A stretch of 64,000 nucleotides of DNA from Bacillota bacterium (GTDB taxonomy: Bacteria > Bacillota > Clostridia > Christensenellales > Aristaeellaceae): contig JAEZQK010000088.1 in assembly GCA_023413135.1 (NCBI GenBank), positions 1 through 64,000 on the forward strand. The letters run 5' to 3'. The translations under genes and the position numbers were made by a program. Shown here one piece after another: positions 49,834-58,562 of the stretch; positions within the stretch are counted from its first letter, which is position 1, and every line of letters starts with the position of its first letter. Below the pieces are notes generated by a model that had not been told where the DNA came from, made no database searches, and saw only the letters and a program-made list of their open reading frames with translations.

Positions 49834-50992
49834 TAACACTGTTGTCCTGACCGGTGCCACGGGATTCCTGGGCGCGTTTTTGATGGCAGGCCTTCTGGAG
49901 CGAGGATACCATGTTACGGTATTGGGGCGTTCATCCAGGGAAAGCAGCCTGGCATCAAGGCTGAAGGCAATTGTACGCTGGCTGGATGTTGATACAAAGG
50001 GGCGGCTGTACAGCATAGAAGCCGACTTTTCCAAAAAGCAAATGGGCCTTGACGGCTTGGAATACAGCCGGCTTTGCGCAAATGCGGATCAAATCATCCA
50101 CTGTGCCTCGGATACCAGCTTTTCCCAGGGCAACAGGGAACGCGTGATGGCAGCCAATGTGGGCAACCTGTCGGTCCTTCTTGATTTTGCTGCCGATTCC
50201 AGGGCCAGGCGCCTTCATTATGTCAGCACGGCCTATGTTTCCGGCCGGTGCAGCGGCCTGTGCATGGAGGCACCGGTTGCACCCTTAAACTTTACCAACG
50301 TGTACGAGGAAAGCAAAGCCATGGCCGAGGGAATCGTCAGGCTGCGTTGCGAAAGTATCGGCCTGCCTCTCGTCCTACTACGCCCATCGATCGTATACGG
50401 CCATTCCATGACGGGCAAATCCCTTAAATTCAATGCATTGTACTATGCCTTGAAATCGCTTTTGATGGTGCGGGACATCTTTGTAAAGGACATCCTGGAG
50501 CAGGGGGGGAAGCGGTCCCAAAAGTGGGGGTTCAGCCTTTTGGACGACGGCACGCTGCACATGCCGCTGAACGTTTACATGCCCGGCAATGGCAGCGTGA
50601 ACCTGATATCCGTAGACCATTTTGTGGACGCCACCCTGTGCATCATTAAGCATCCGCAATCGGAAGGCATCTATCACATCACCTGTGACGATCCGCCGGA
50701 GATTTCGGCGCTGATGGAGTATGGCCAGCGGTTTGCAAAAGTCTCGGGCCTTAAGGCACTGTGGAACGGGGCGGGTAAAAACGCTTTATCAAATCCCGCC
50801 GAGGAGATGTTCGACCGGCTCATGGAGCCATACCGCCCTTATTTTTCCGACGGAAGGATATTTGACCGCAGCCGTACAAAGATGATCACAAATGGGCTTG
50901 CCACGCCGCCCCTTACCTATGACATATTTGAACGCTGCATGGCCTATGCCCTTACGTGCGACTGGGGCAGGGCGGAGGGTTTTCCAAGGTAA
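49826..50992 (+). CDS. NAD(P)-dependent thioester-reductase-like/SDR protein
   Basis: 388 residues, extended SDR type. The Rossmann motif TGATGFLG is at about 9-16, the active-site serine region is HYVSTAYVSGR, and the catalytic YxxxK is in NVYEESKAMAEG. The domain matches NAD_binding_4/thioester-reductase proteins that reduce acyl thioesters, or acyl-CoA in male-sterility proteins, to aldehydes or alcohols. No carrier protein is fused to it. Coupled to a flavin oxidoreductase and a UbiG-like methyltransferase, it may tailor a lipid or secondary metabolite. Confidence 0.75.
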   Translation: MCNNTVVLTGATGFLGAFLMAGLLERGYHVTVLGRSSRESSLASRLKAIVRWLDVDTKGRLYSIEADFSKKQMGLDGLEYSRLCANADQIIHCASDTSFSQGNRERVMAANVGNLSVLLDFAADSRARRLHYVSTAYVSGRCSGLCMEAPVAPLNFTNVYEESKAMAEGIVRLRCESIGLPLVLLRPSIVYGHSMTGKSLKFNALYYALKSLLMVRDIFVKDILEQGGKRSQKWGFSLLDDGTLHMPLNVYMPGNGSVNLISVDHFVDATLCIIKHPQSEGIYHITCDDPPEISALMEYGQRFAKVSGLKALWNGAGKNALSNPAEEMFDRLMEPYRPYFSDGRIFDRSRTKMITNGLATPPLTYDIFERCMAYALTCDWGRAEGFPR

Positions 50993-51345
50993 ACCCATGA
51001 TGCATCAGCCAGGGCAGTCTCATTTTATATTTATGATGAAAGAGAGGATGCATCCGAAGGTTCAGGGTTCCGAAACCAGCTTCTCTGCCGGAGGTCGTGG
51101 TTGCTTGGCAAATCCATTCATCTTTGCCTGAACGGCGTAGGGGCGATTATGAATCGCCCGCCAAGTGACATATCCTGACCGTAACATGCGGGCGATTGAT
51201 AATCGCCCCTACGGCGCTGTTTGCTATTTGGTCTCTCTACCGGGATTATGCATATCATTACTTCTGTAGTTGAGAAACCATTAGTTCCTTATGCCATGAC
51301 AAAAATCCTAATAAGACTGCCCATGATGCATCAGCCTTATCCTGC
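50993..51345. repeat. Intergenic stretch with an inverted pair of short palindromes
   Basis: CGTAGGGGCGATTATGAATC (51136-51162 unit) and the inverse unit at 51188-51213 enclose a 25-base spacer with TCCTGACCGTAACATG. The latter recurs inverted after the copy at 5786. No gene in this stretch is supported. Confidence 0.7.
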
Positions 51346-51373
51346 TTGTGTTTGCCGTCCCTTGCGGTATAAT
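51346..51373 (+). promoter_or_regulatory. Promoter candidate of the erythromycin-esterase-like gene
   Basis: TTGTGT (51346-51351) and a perfect TATAAT (51368-51373), spacer 16. The start codon at 51392 would be only about 12 bases inside the transcript, giving a nearly leaderless mRNA. Confidence 0.4.
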
Positions 51374-51391
51374 GATCATGCAGAACAACAA

Positions 51392-52714
51392 ATGAAGCGG
51401 GAAAGAAGGATCCATGTGCTGTTTGGGCGGCGGAGCATAGACAGGTTTGTGGCTTGGGCAAAGGCAAACGCCGTCCCCTTTGAGCCGGCGGAAGATATCA
51501 ATCACAGCGTGGAAAAGCTCTCGTTTCTGGATAGGCTGCTCCTGGACAAGCGGGTGGTCTATCTGGGGGAGGAGGATCACTGGGTCCATGAGAAATATGA
51601 ATACCGCTGTTTGCTGCTCCGCTATCTCTTTTCCCGCGGCTGGCGGTATGTAGGTGAAGAGCTGGGATGGTCCGACGGCGTACGCATAGACCGCTATTTG
51701 GCGGCAGGCGACAGGTCTGCCCTTGAGCGGGTTGCCACATACGGGTACCGCGGCGACATCAGGCCGGACCGGGAGGATTCGGCTACCGGCATCCTCAAGG
51801 ATACCGCCCAAAACTATCCGGTACAGGCATTCAAGGCCGGGCAGATCCGTTTTGCGGAATTTCTGCGCGGTTTCAACGAAAGCGTTTTAAAAGAAGAGAA
51901 CCGGATCCGTTTTTTCGGCCTGGATGTAAATTCGGCGGCGGGCGGCGGATATAGGGATATTGAAGAATTGCTGGGGCCCGCCTTTTATTCCGCCGGGCTT
52001 GCACAGCTTAAAAAGATGCTTGACCGCGTTCCCGGGGAAACGATGGAGCAAGAAATGGGGCGGCTGGACAGGGTTTTGCATGCGTTGGAAGATGAGAAGG
52101 CCAAGCTTATGGAATGGATGGGTGAAGCGTGTTTCGCTTTCCTGCATCAGGGGATTCTGGCCATGCGGGACAGCCTCGGTTACTACCGCCTGGCAAATAC
52201 GGCCACCGGCTACAAAGAATTGAACAAAGCCATGGCCGCGCGGGAAGAACTCATGTGCCGCCACGCGGATTTCGTTCTGTCGCAGATGAAGCCGGGGGAC
52301 AAGCTGGTTTTGATGGGGCATAACAGGCACTTGTCCAAGGATATAGGGAGCATAACAAAAATGGCCGGATCGCCGCCGGGCGGAAAACTTGTGCCTTCCC
52401 TGGGAACGTATTTGAACCGGCGGCTGCCCGGCCAGGTTTTCTCCATCTGGATGCTGCACGAACGCGGGAAGAGTGCCCAGCCCTTTACGAATCTTGCAGA
52501 TGAGTATACCGTAAAGCCCGGAAGCCTGAATGCCATTCTTAGCAGGGCAGGCTCCAGGTATCTGCTTCCCACCGCCGCTTCCGCCCCGGAAGCAAGACTG
52601 CTGCACAGCAAAACAGATATCGTGGGTTTGTACAACATTCCTTTTCGGGCCGCTATCGCCGGGCAGGCCGATGCGGTCTTTTTTATTCGCGAGGTACATC
52701 CTCTCGTTCCATGA
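51392..52714 (+). CDS. Erythromycin-esterase-family protein
   Basis: 440 residues from ATG 51392 (MKRERRIHVLFGRRSIDRFV). Conserved blocks of the family are present: VVYLGEEDHWVHEKYEYR with the His/Glu pair, and GWRYVGEELGWSDGVRIDRYL, then a helical middle and VLMGHNRHLSKDIG with the second His near 310. Some members (EreA/EreB) open macrolide lactone rings; many others, including Bacillus succinoglycan-biosynthesis-like proteins, have unknown targets, so resistance should not be assumed. The start lacks a good ribosome site. It precedes hcp on the same strand. Confidence 0.78.
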   Translation: MKRERRIHVLFGRRSIDRFVAWAKANAVPFEPAEDINHSVEKLSFLDRLLLDKRVVYLGEEDHWVHEKYEYRCLLLRYLFSRGWRYVGEELGWSDGVRIDRYLAAGDRSALERVATYGYRGDIRPDREDSATGILKDTAQNYPVQAFKAGQIRFAEFLRGFNESVLKEENRIRFFGLDVNSAAGGGYRDIEELLGPAFYSAGLAQLKKMLDRVPGETMEQEMGRLDRVLHALEDEKAKLMEWMGEACFAFLHQGILAMRDSLGYYRLANTATGYKELNKAMAAREELMCRHADFVLSQMKPGDKLVLMGHNRHLSKDIGSITKMAGSPPGGKLVPSLGTYLNRRLPGQVFSIWMLHERGKSAQPFTNLADEYTVKPGSLNAILSRAGSRYLLPTAASAPEARLLHSKTDIVGLYNIPFRAAIAGQADAVFFIREVHPLVP

Positions 52715-52778
52715 AACGTCATTCGGGATCTTGCCGACTTCTCCGGCAAATATAGAAAAAAGCGACAAAAAATTATTT

Positions 52779-52794
52779 TGTTGTAATTCCAACA
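52779..52794. promoter_or_regulatory. Inverted repeat upstream of hcp
   Basis: TGTTG-TAATTC-CAACA in an AT-rich promoter region, 66 bases before the hcp start. It may be an operator for a nitrosative-stress or redox regulator; the factor cannot be named. Confidence 0.35.
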
Positions 52795-52860
52795 GACTGC
52801 TCCGCCTGACCGTATTACAATAAGCCGTCAAAACTTTTATGAATACGGGGAGGACTTAAG

Positions 52861-54489
52861 GTGAGCATGTTTTGTTATCAATGCCAGGAAGCGGCCAGGG
52901 GTATCGGATGCAGCGTGAGCGGGGTTTGCGGCAAGAACGAGGAAGTCGCCAATCTGCAGGATCTTTTAATTTATGTAATCAAGGGCATTGCCCATATCGT
53001 TGTTAAAGAAAAGCAGGATACAAGCGTGTTGGCGGAAGTCAACCATCAAATGGTCAACAGCCTGTTTATCACCATCACCAACGCCAATTTCGATGAAAAA
53101 GCCATTGAAGATCAGATCACAAAAATGCTTTCCCTGCGGGACGGGCTGAAAAAGCCTTCGGAAGCTGCCGGCCTTCACGATGCGGCCACGTTCACTGTAA
53201 GCAACAGGGAAGATATGCTTCAAAAGGCCTCGGAGGTCGGGATACTGGCCACGGAAAATGAGGATGTCCGCTCTCTTCGGGAAATGATCACCTACGGCGT
53301 AAAAGGCATGGCCGCGTATCTTGAGCACGCGCTGAACCTTGGCAAGGAGGATCAGGAGATTTATGCTTTCCTGTACGAAGCGCTTGCTGCAACGCTGAAC
53401 AATGATTTGGCGGCGGACGATTTGACAGCCCTTACCCTGAAGACGGGCGAATACGGCGTAAAGGCCATGGCGCTTTTGGATGAGGCCAACACTTCCGTGT
53501 TCGGCCATCCGGAGATCACGAAAGTGAATATCGGCGTAAGGAGTAATCCCGCCATCCTGGTTTCCGGCCATGACTTAAGCGACCTTATGCAACTTTTGGA
53601 ACAGACAAAGGGGACCGGGGTGGACGTATATACCCACAGTGAAATGCTGCCCGCCCACTACTATCCCGCCTTCAAGCAGTATGACCACTTTGTGGGCAAC
53701 TACGGCAACGCCTGGTGGAAGCAGACGGAGGAGTTTGAATCCTTCCGTGGCCCCATCCTGTTCACCACCAACTGTATCGTTCCCCCAAAGAATCCGGAAG
53801 TAAAGTCCCGCATCTTCACCACCAACGCGGCGGGGTATCCGGGCTGCGTCCATATTCCGGCCGGGGAAGACGGCAAAAAGGACTTTTCGGAGATCATTCA
53901 ATTGGCCAAACTGCTGCCCCCGCCGGTTCAGATCGAGACCGGCAGCATCGTCGGCGGTTTCGCCCACAACCAGGTGCTGGCGCTGGCCGACAAGGTAGTG
54001 GATGCGGTCAAGACCGGCGCCATCCGCAAATTCTTTGTCATGGCCGGCTGCGACGGGCGCATGAAGTCCAGGGATTACTATACGGAGTTTGCAAAAAAAC
54101 TGCCCAAGGATACGGTGATTTTGACGGCCGGCTGCGCCAAATACCGCTACAACAAGCTGGATTTGGGCGATATCGGCGGCATTCCACGGGTGCTGGACGC
54201 GGGGCAGTGCAACGATTCCTACTCTCTGGCCGTGATCGCCCTTACGCTCAAGGAAGTCTTTGGGCTGGATGACATCAACAAGCTGCCTATCGCCTTCAAC
54301 ATTGCCTGGTACGAGCAAAAGGCCGTGATCGTGCTGCTGGCGCTTTTATACCTGGGCGTCAAGAACATTCACCTGGGCCCGACGCTGCCCAGCTTCCTGT
54401 CGCCCAATGTGGCAAAGGTGCTGGTGGAAAAGTTTGGCATTGCCGGTATGGGCACGGTGGAGGAAGATATCGAACTGTTTTTAAAATAA
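52861..54489 (+). CDS. hcp: Hybrid-cluster protein (hydroxylamine reductase)
   Basis: 542 residues. The N-terminal MFCYQCQEAARGIGCSVSGVCGK supplies the four Cys of the first iron-sulfur cluster. Later blocks HSEMLPAHYYPAFKQYDHFVGNYGNAWW, TNCIVPP, AGYPGC, GCDGR and TAGCAKYRYNK hold the ligands of the 4Fe-2S-2O hybrid cluster. Hcp reduces nitric oxide or hydroxylamine and protects anaerobes from nitrosative stress. The start is GTG 52861 after GGGAGGAC (ATG 52867 is also possible). It is a single gene ended by a strong hairpin. Confidence 0.96.
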   Translation: MSMFCYQCQEAARGIGCSVSGVCGKNEEVANLQDLLIYVIKGIAHIVVKEKQDTSVLAEVNHQMVNSLFITITNANFDEKAIEDQITKMLSLRDGLKKPSEAAGLHDAATFTVSNREDMLQKASEVGILATENEDVRSLREMITYGVKGMAAYLEHALNLGKEDQEIYAFLYEALAATLNNDLAADDLTALTLKTGEYGVKAMALLDEANTSVFGHPEITKVNIGVRSNPAILVSGHDLSDLMQLLEQTKGTGVDVYTHSEMLPAHYYPAFKQYDHFVGNYGNAWWKQTEEFESFRGPILFTTNCIVPPKNPEVKSRIFTTNAAGYPGCVHIPAGEDGKKDFSEIIQLAKLLPPPVQIETGSIVGGFAHNQVLALADKVVDAVKTGAIRKFFVMAGCDGRMKSRDYYTEFAKKLPKDTVILTAGCAKYRYNKLDLGDIGGIPRVLDAGQCNDSYSLAVIALTLKEVFGLDDINKLPIAFNIAWYEQKAVIVLLALLYLGVKNIHLGPTLPSFLSPNVAKVLVEKFGIAGMGTVEEDIELFLK

Positions 54490-54504
54490 TATAAAGATGC
54501 TAAA

Positions 54505-54541
54505 ACATCCCGCTGAAGCTGTCTTTGCTTCAGCGGGATGT
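54505..54541 (+). terminator. Strong hairpin terminator after hcp
   Basis: ACATCCCGCTGAAG pairs perfectly with CTTCAGCGGGATGT around nine bases, followed by TGTCTATGTTG. It separates hcp from the convergent PucR gene. Confidence 0.8.
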
Positions 54542-54583
54542 TGTCTATGTTGTGGAATGCGTGCAATAAAAATAAGCCTCGAC

Positions 54584-55747
54584 TCAGATGGCAAACAAGT
54601 CATACAGCATAAGCTCCAGGGACAGATGCAGCCGGGTATAATAGTCATTCAGGGAGAGCCCCGATAGCTTTTCGATTTTTTCCAGGCGGTTTTTGAACGT
54701 ATGCCGGTGAATGTACAGCTTTTCCGCGCCGGAGCAAAGGTTATCCAGGTTCGTAAGATAGGTGCGAAGCGTGTGAACGTAGGCGGTGTTGTGCTCCCTG
54801 TCATAGCTTAAGAGCTTTTGAAGCGGCCCCGCAGGAGATGCGCCTGATGCGGGGCCTTTTAGCATGGGTGCCAGCATAGCAAATAAATCTGTGCTCTCAT
54901 GCGGGCAAACACCGCGGCGGGCGCCGGTTCTCCGAAGCGTTTCGGCCGCTTTCAAAGCCTCGTCCAGGCCGTCTTGAAGGCTTTGGCCGGGCTTTACATG
55001 ACTTATCCCGGCTAAAAGGTTCAGGGATTCATTCCGGCCTAAGTCGTTCAGCAAAACGGCCGCGTCCATCATCAGATCCCGGAATGCATCCGCATCCATA
55101 CTCTGGGCAAGCAGAAGCATTCCACGGCCCTCCAAATGCGCAAAGACACGGCTGCTTTTAGTCTGGAGGCATTGCTTGATCTTGTTCATGGCCCGGCGCA
55201 GCATATCGTCCGCGGCGCCGGTGCTTACGTGGGATGGTACTGCCCATATCAAACACCTTACGCTGTCGGGCGCACGGTTTTTCTCCCCGGCCTGGCCGCT
55301 CTTTTCCCATTGGGCAAGGCGCTGCAAAAGGGCAGGGATGTTCGGGAGAAATCGTGCATCCTCCTTGCTTCTGATTAAGTCCAATAATACATGCATGATG
55401 TGGGAAAATGTGAGTTCCCTGGGCAGTTCAATGACCGGGAAGTGAAGGCGGTCGGCCTCCTCCAATATGTAATGGGGGATGGCCTTGATATAATAGCCCG
55501 GCTGTATGGCAATGCCGCAGGCGCCCCTTGCCTTGAGGCTCGCAATCAAGTCTTTGTGGCACTGCTCATCCTCCATCTGATAGCCGGTGGTGATCAGCAG
55601 CTCATGCTCCTGTACGGAATCGGGCATGTCGAGTATTTCCATGATATTAACCCAGCGCATGGCCTGCAATGCGCCGCGTTCGCCCGCGACCATGCGCGCC
55701 CCGTCAAACAGGTTCATGCCGATGATGTCCTGAACGAGAAAGCTCAT
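54584..55747 (-). CDS. PucR-family transcriptional regulator
   Basis: 387 residues. The N-terminal PucR domain (VQDIIGMNLFDGARMVAGERG to about residue 125, with LLITTGYQMEDEQ and GIAIQPGYYIKAIP) precedes a GGDEF-like/CdaR middle part and a C-terminal helix-turn-helix (LYIHRHTFKNRLEKIEKLSG). Family members control purine or amino-acid use. The start at 55747 follows GGGGCGGG. It is divergent from a D-2-hydroxyacid dehydrogenase gene (56095), and the roughly 350-base gap should hold both promoters, so regulation of that gene group is likely. Confidence 0.85.
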   Translation of the reverse strand: MSFLVQDIIGMNLFDGARMVAGERGALQAMRWVNIMEILDMPDSVQEHELLITTGYQMEDEQCHKDLIASLKARGACGIAIQPGYYIKAIPHYILEEADRLHFPVIELPRELTFSHIMHVLLDLIRSKEDARFLPNIPALLQRLAQWEKSGQAGEKNRAPDSVRCLIWAVPSHVSTGAADDMLRRAMNKIKQCLQTKSSRVFAHLEGRGMLLLAQSMDADAFRDLMMDAAVLLNDLGRNESLNLLAGISHVKPGQSLQDGLDEALKAAETLRRTGARRGVCPHESTDLFAMLAPMLKGPASGASPAGPLQKLLSYDREHNTAYVHTLRTYLTNLDNLCSGAEKLYIHRHTFKNRLEKIEKLSGLSLNDYYTRLHLSLELMLYDLFAI

Positions 55748-56094
55748 AATCCCGCCCCTTATCCATAAACATGAAAGCGCCTCCGAAGCGTTTTGAAATA
55801 CCGCTTCGACAGACGCCCTTGTCGTGAACATCATACTTGTTTTGCATCCCCGTTGTCAAGAAAAACCAAGCGGGAGCATGCTTTTTTCTTTTCCGGTGGA
55901 CAAATTGTACAGCCGGGGGCAAAATTCCTATCCATTGTGAAGATTGCCAATCGGTCAGGTGGTATATAGAATAATTATGCAGGATTTATTTTGGGAAATT
56001 CATTTCCCTGCAAATAAAAGATTCCAATCACATTTAGATCCCTGCACAGATCCTCCGGCTTAAAAAGTATGCCGGAGGTCGGAAGGAAACATGG
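55748..56094. other. Divergent control region between PucR and dehydrogenase genes
   Basis: It holds no supported gene. The part from 55930 to 56040 is AT-rich and likely carries promoters; I see no clear palindrome or consensus pair worth naming. Confidence 0.4.
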
Positions 56095-57063
56095 ATGAGC
56101 AAAAGAGTATTGCTTCCGGAAGCCATTCACCCCCGGGGTCTGGCTTTTTTATTGGACAACGGGTATGAGGTCAAGCAGGGAACCGGCATTTCGGAAGATG
56201 TGGTGGCCTGGGAGGCGGCCGATTGTGATGCAATTCTCACAAGGAATGCCGTCATTTCCGAACGGGTGATGCGCGCCGCCGGGCGGCTTAAAGTGGTGGC
56301 CATGCATGGCGTGGGCGTCGATCTCATCGATGTTCAGGCAGCCACCAGGCTTGGCATCCAGGTGGTGAACGCCAAGGATTCCAACAAGCTGGCGGTGGCG
56401 GAGTTCACCGTCGGGCTGATGATCGCCCTTTCCAGAAATGTTCTTTTGTATGACAAGGCGCTTCGGGCCGGCAATTGGAAGATACGCCATACCCTGGGCA
56501 TGGACCTGGAGGGCCGGACCCTTGGCATCATCGGTATGGGAGCCATCGGCTCCCTGGTGGCCCACAAGGCGGTGCTGGGACTGGGGATGAAGGTAATTGC
56601 CCACAAGCGGGACCTTACGGGTGCAAAGCCTATGGCCGGGGTTGTATATACCGGGGATATGGATGAAGTGATCAGGGAAGCGGACTTTTTAAGCCTGCAT
56701 GTGCCTTCCACACCCGAAACGAAAGCGCTCATCGGCCGGCGGGAGCTTGCCCTCATGAAGCCGGGCGCGTTCCTCATCAATACCGCCAGGGGCGAGGTGG
56801 TGGACAATAAGGCGCTGTATGAGGCGCTGCGGGATCAAAAAATCGCCGGCGCGGCTTTGGATGTGTTCCCCGGGGAGGTGCCCGATCAAAGCGACCCGCT
56901 CCTGGGCCTTCAAAATGTGATCCTGACACCCCATGCCGCCGCCTTTACAGAGCAGTCGGTGGCCCGCATGTCGCTGTTTGCCGCCGCGGGCATCCACGAG
57001 GTATTAAGCGGCCAAATGCCCACAAGGCCGGTGAATACGCTTATGCAGGCGGTAATGGCCTGA
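56095..57063 (+). CDS. D-2-hydroxyacid dehydrogenase
   Basis: 322 residues. The NAD-binding loop GIIGMGAIGSLVAHKAV is at about 142-158, the substrate-binding Arg in NTARGEV near 235, the Glu in LDVFPGEVP near 262 and the catalytic His in LTPHAAAF near 281. It belongs to the SerA/PdxB/HprA group and reduces a 2-oxo acid or oxidises the D-hydroxy acid; substrate not determined. GGAAGGA precedes ATG. It is followed by an aminotransferase and AEC transporter, which suggests a pathway that interconverts oxo, hydroxy and amino acids. Confidence 0.9.
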   Translation: MSKRVLLPEAIHPRGLAFLLDNGYEVKQGTGISEDVVAWEAADCDAILTRNAVISERVMRAAGRLKVVAMHGVGVDLIDVQAATRLGIQVVNAKDSNKLAVAEFTVGLMIALSRNVLLYDKALRAGNWKIRHTLGMDLEGRTLGIIGMGAIGSLVAHKAVLGLGMKVIAHKRDLTGAKPMAGVVYTGDMDEVIREADFLSLHVPSTPETKALIGRRELALMKPGAFLINTARGEVVDNKALYEALRDQKIAGAALDVFPGEVPDQSDPLLGLQNVILTPHAAAFTEQSVARMSLFAAAGIHEVLSGQMPTRPVNTLMQAVMA

Positions 57064-57136
57064 TGCCGGATCAAATCTTTCACGCATTCGTCGTAGACAT
57101 CTTTGGACGTGAACTGTGCCATCTTCACAGGATAAG

Positions 57137-57210
57137 CGTAGGGCGGGGGCTTGCTACCCCCGCGTGTTGCGGCATGATGCAGACGGGGGGAGCAAGCCCC
57201 CACCCTACGC
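57137..57210. repeat. Inverted pair of a GGGGGCTTGC-type palindromic repeat
   Basis: CGTAGGGCGGGGGCTTGCTA (57137-57163 unit) and its inverse GGGGAGCAAGCCCCCACCCT (57183-57210 unit) face each other over about 20 bases. It is a GC-rich relative of the GGGCGATT family and uses the same CGTAGG lead. Confidence 0.75.
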
Positions 57211-57297
57211 TAAACTGGTCGATCATTTGTGTTTTGGAATGATATTGAATTTAATTTCGCCGTGCCTTTGGGCACGGCATGAGCTGGAGCGTATACT

Positions 57298-58500
57298 ATG
57301 CTTGCGGATTACGATATTTATTCCGGTGCCCAAAGGTTGGACCGTATGTTTATTTCCCCCATCCGGACCGTGCTGGACAAGGCAAAGGCCATGGAGGACC
57401 AGGGCCTACCTGTGGTGCGGCTGCTGGCTGGGGAGCCGGATTTTCAGACGCCGGAAGATATCAAGGAGGCGACTGTCCGGGCAATTCGTGCAAATTGTAC
57501 GCGCTACGGCTCCAACCGGGGGCAGCCGCGGCTTCGGCGTGCCATTGCCCAAATTCTCGAAAAAGACTGCCGTGTATCCTATGACCCGGAGACGGAGATC
57601 ATCGTCACCTCCAGCGGGGCGGAGGCCATCAACAACGCTTTGCTGTCCTTTATCGATCCCGGGGATGAGGTGATATTGTTCACCCCGGCTTTCGTCAGCT
57701 ATGAAAACCTGGTGTACATGTGCGGCGGCAAGGTGGTGGCGGTCCCGCTCACGCTGGAAAAGAATTTTCAGTTGGACATTGACCAGATGGAAGCGCATAT
57801 CACCGGCAAAACCAAAATGATCGTGATCAACAACCCCTGCAACCCTACTGGAGCGGTATATCCCCGTACGGTACTGGAGGGGCTTTCGCGTTTGGCAATC
57901 AAGCATAACCTGCTCCTGTTTTCCGATGAAATCTACAACCGGCTGACCTACAACGGCTCCTTTAGCTCCATGGCGTCGCTGCCTAACATGAAGGAGCGGA
58001 CCATCGTCATGAACGGGTTTTCCAAGACCTATGCCATGACCGGCTGGCGGCTGGGATACCTGGCGGCGGACAAGCGGCTCATATCCCATATCATGAAGAT
58101 CCACCAGTACTCCACCACCTGTTCGCCCACCTTTATTCAGGAAGGGCTGGCCGATGCCATTTTTGTCCCCGGCACCTTGGATGCGGTGGAAAGGATGATA
58201 GGGGAATTTGCCTTGCGGCGCGATGATATCATACAAGGGCTTGAAAAGATCCCCGGCCTTCATTTTGTAAAGCCTGACGGTGCGTTTTACGTGTTTGTAA
58301 ACGTCAAGGATACGGGGCTCGACGGCGATACCTTTGCCAGGCACCTTTTGGAGGAGAAGCTGGTGGCCACGGTGCCGGGCGGTGCGCTGGGCAAGGGATG
58401 CGGCGATTTTGTGCGGCTGTCCTTTGCCACCTCCAGGGAGAATATTGCTTTGGGGCTTGAACGCATACGGGAATTTGTGGCCGGGCTGGAAGGATTTTAA
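57298..58500 (+). CDS. PLP-dependent class I/II aminotransferase
   Basis: 400 residues of fold type I: substrate-arm motif LLAGEPDFQTPEDI, cofactor-contact TSSGAEAINNALLS, NNPCNPTGAVYP, Asp of LFSDEIYN and the Schiff-base Lys in NGFSKTYAMTGWRLGY. The C-terminal Arg is in FVRLSFATS. The order resembles aspartate/aromatic aminotransferases. It lies between a D-2-hydroxyacid dehydrogenase and an AEC permease and could make or use the 2-oxo acid of the former. Confidence 0.92.
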   Translation: MLADYDIYSGAQRLDRMFISPIRTVLDKAKAMEDQGLPVVRLLAGEPDFQTPEDIKEATVRAIRANCTRYGSNRGQPRLRRAIAQILEKDCRVSYDPETEIIVTSSGAEAINNALLSFIDPGDEVILFTPAFVSYENLVYMCGGKVVAVPLTLEKNFQLDIDQMEAHITGKTKMIVINNPCNPTGAVYPRTVLEGLSRLAIKHNLLLFSDEIYNRLTYNGSFSSMASLPNMKERTIVMNGFSKTYAMTGWRLGYLAADKRLISHIMKIHQYSTTCSPTFIQEGLADAIFVPGTLDAVERMIGEFALRRDDIIQGLEKIPGLHFVKPDGAFYVFVNVKDTGLDGDTFARHLLEEKLVATVPGGALGKGCGDFVRLSFATSRENIALGLERIREFVAGLEGF

Positions 58501-58562
58501 GCCATGCATCTTAAATATCATAAATCGCCCAATATTTAATACTTGCGGAAAGCGGCGATGGA

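Noticed and set aside
51392..52714. Acquired macrolide-resistance gene
   Set aside because: The family is broad and mostly of unknown function; no mobile element or other resistance gene adjoins it.
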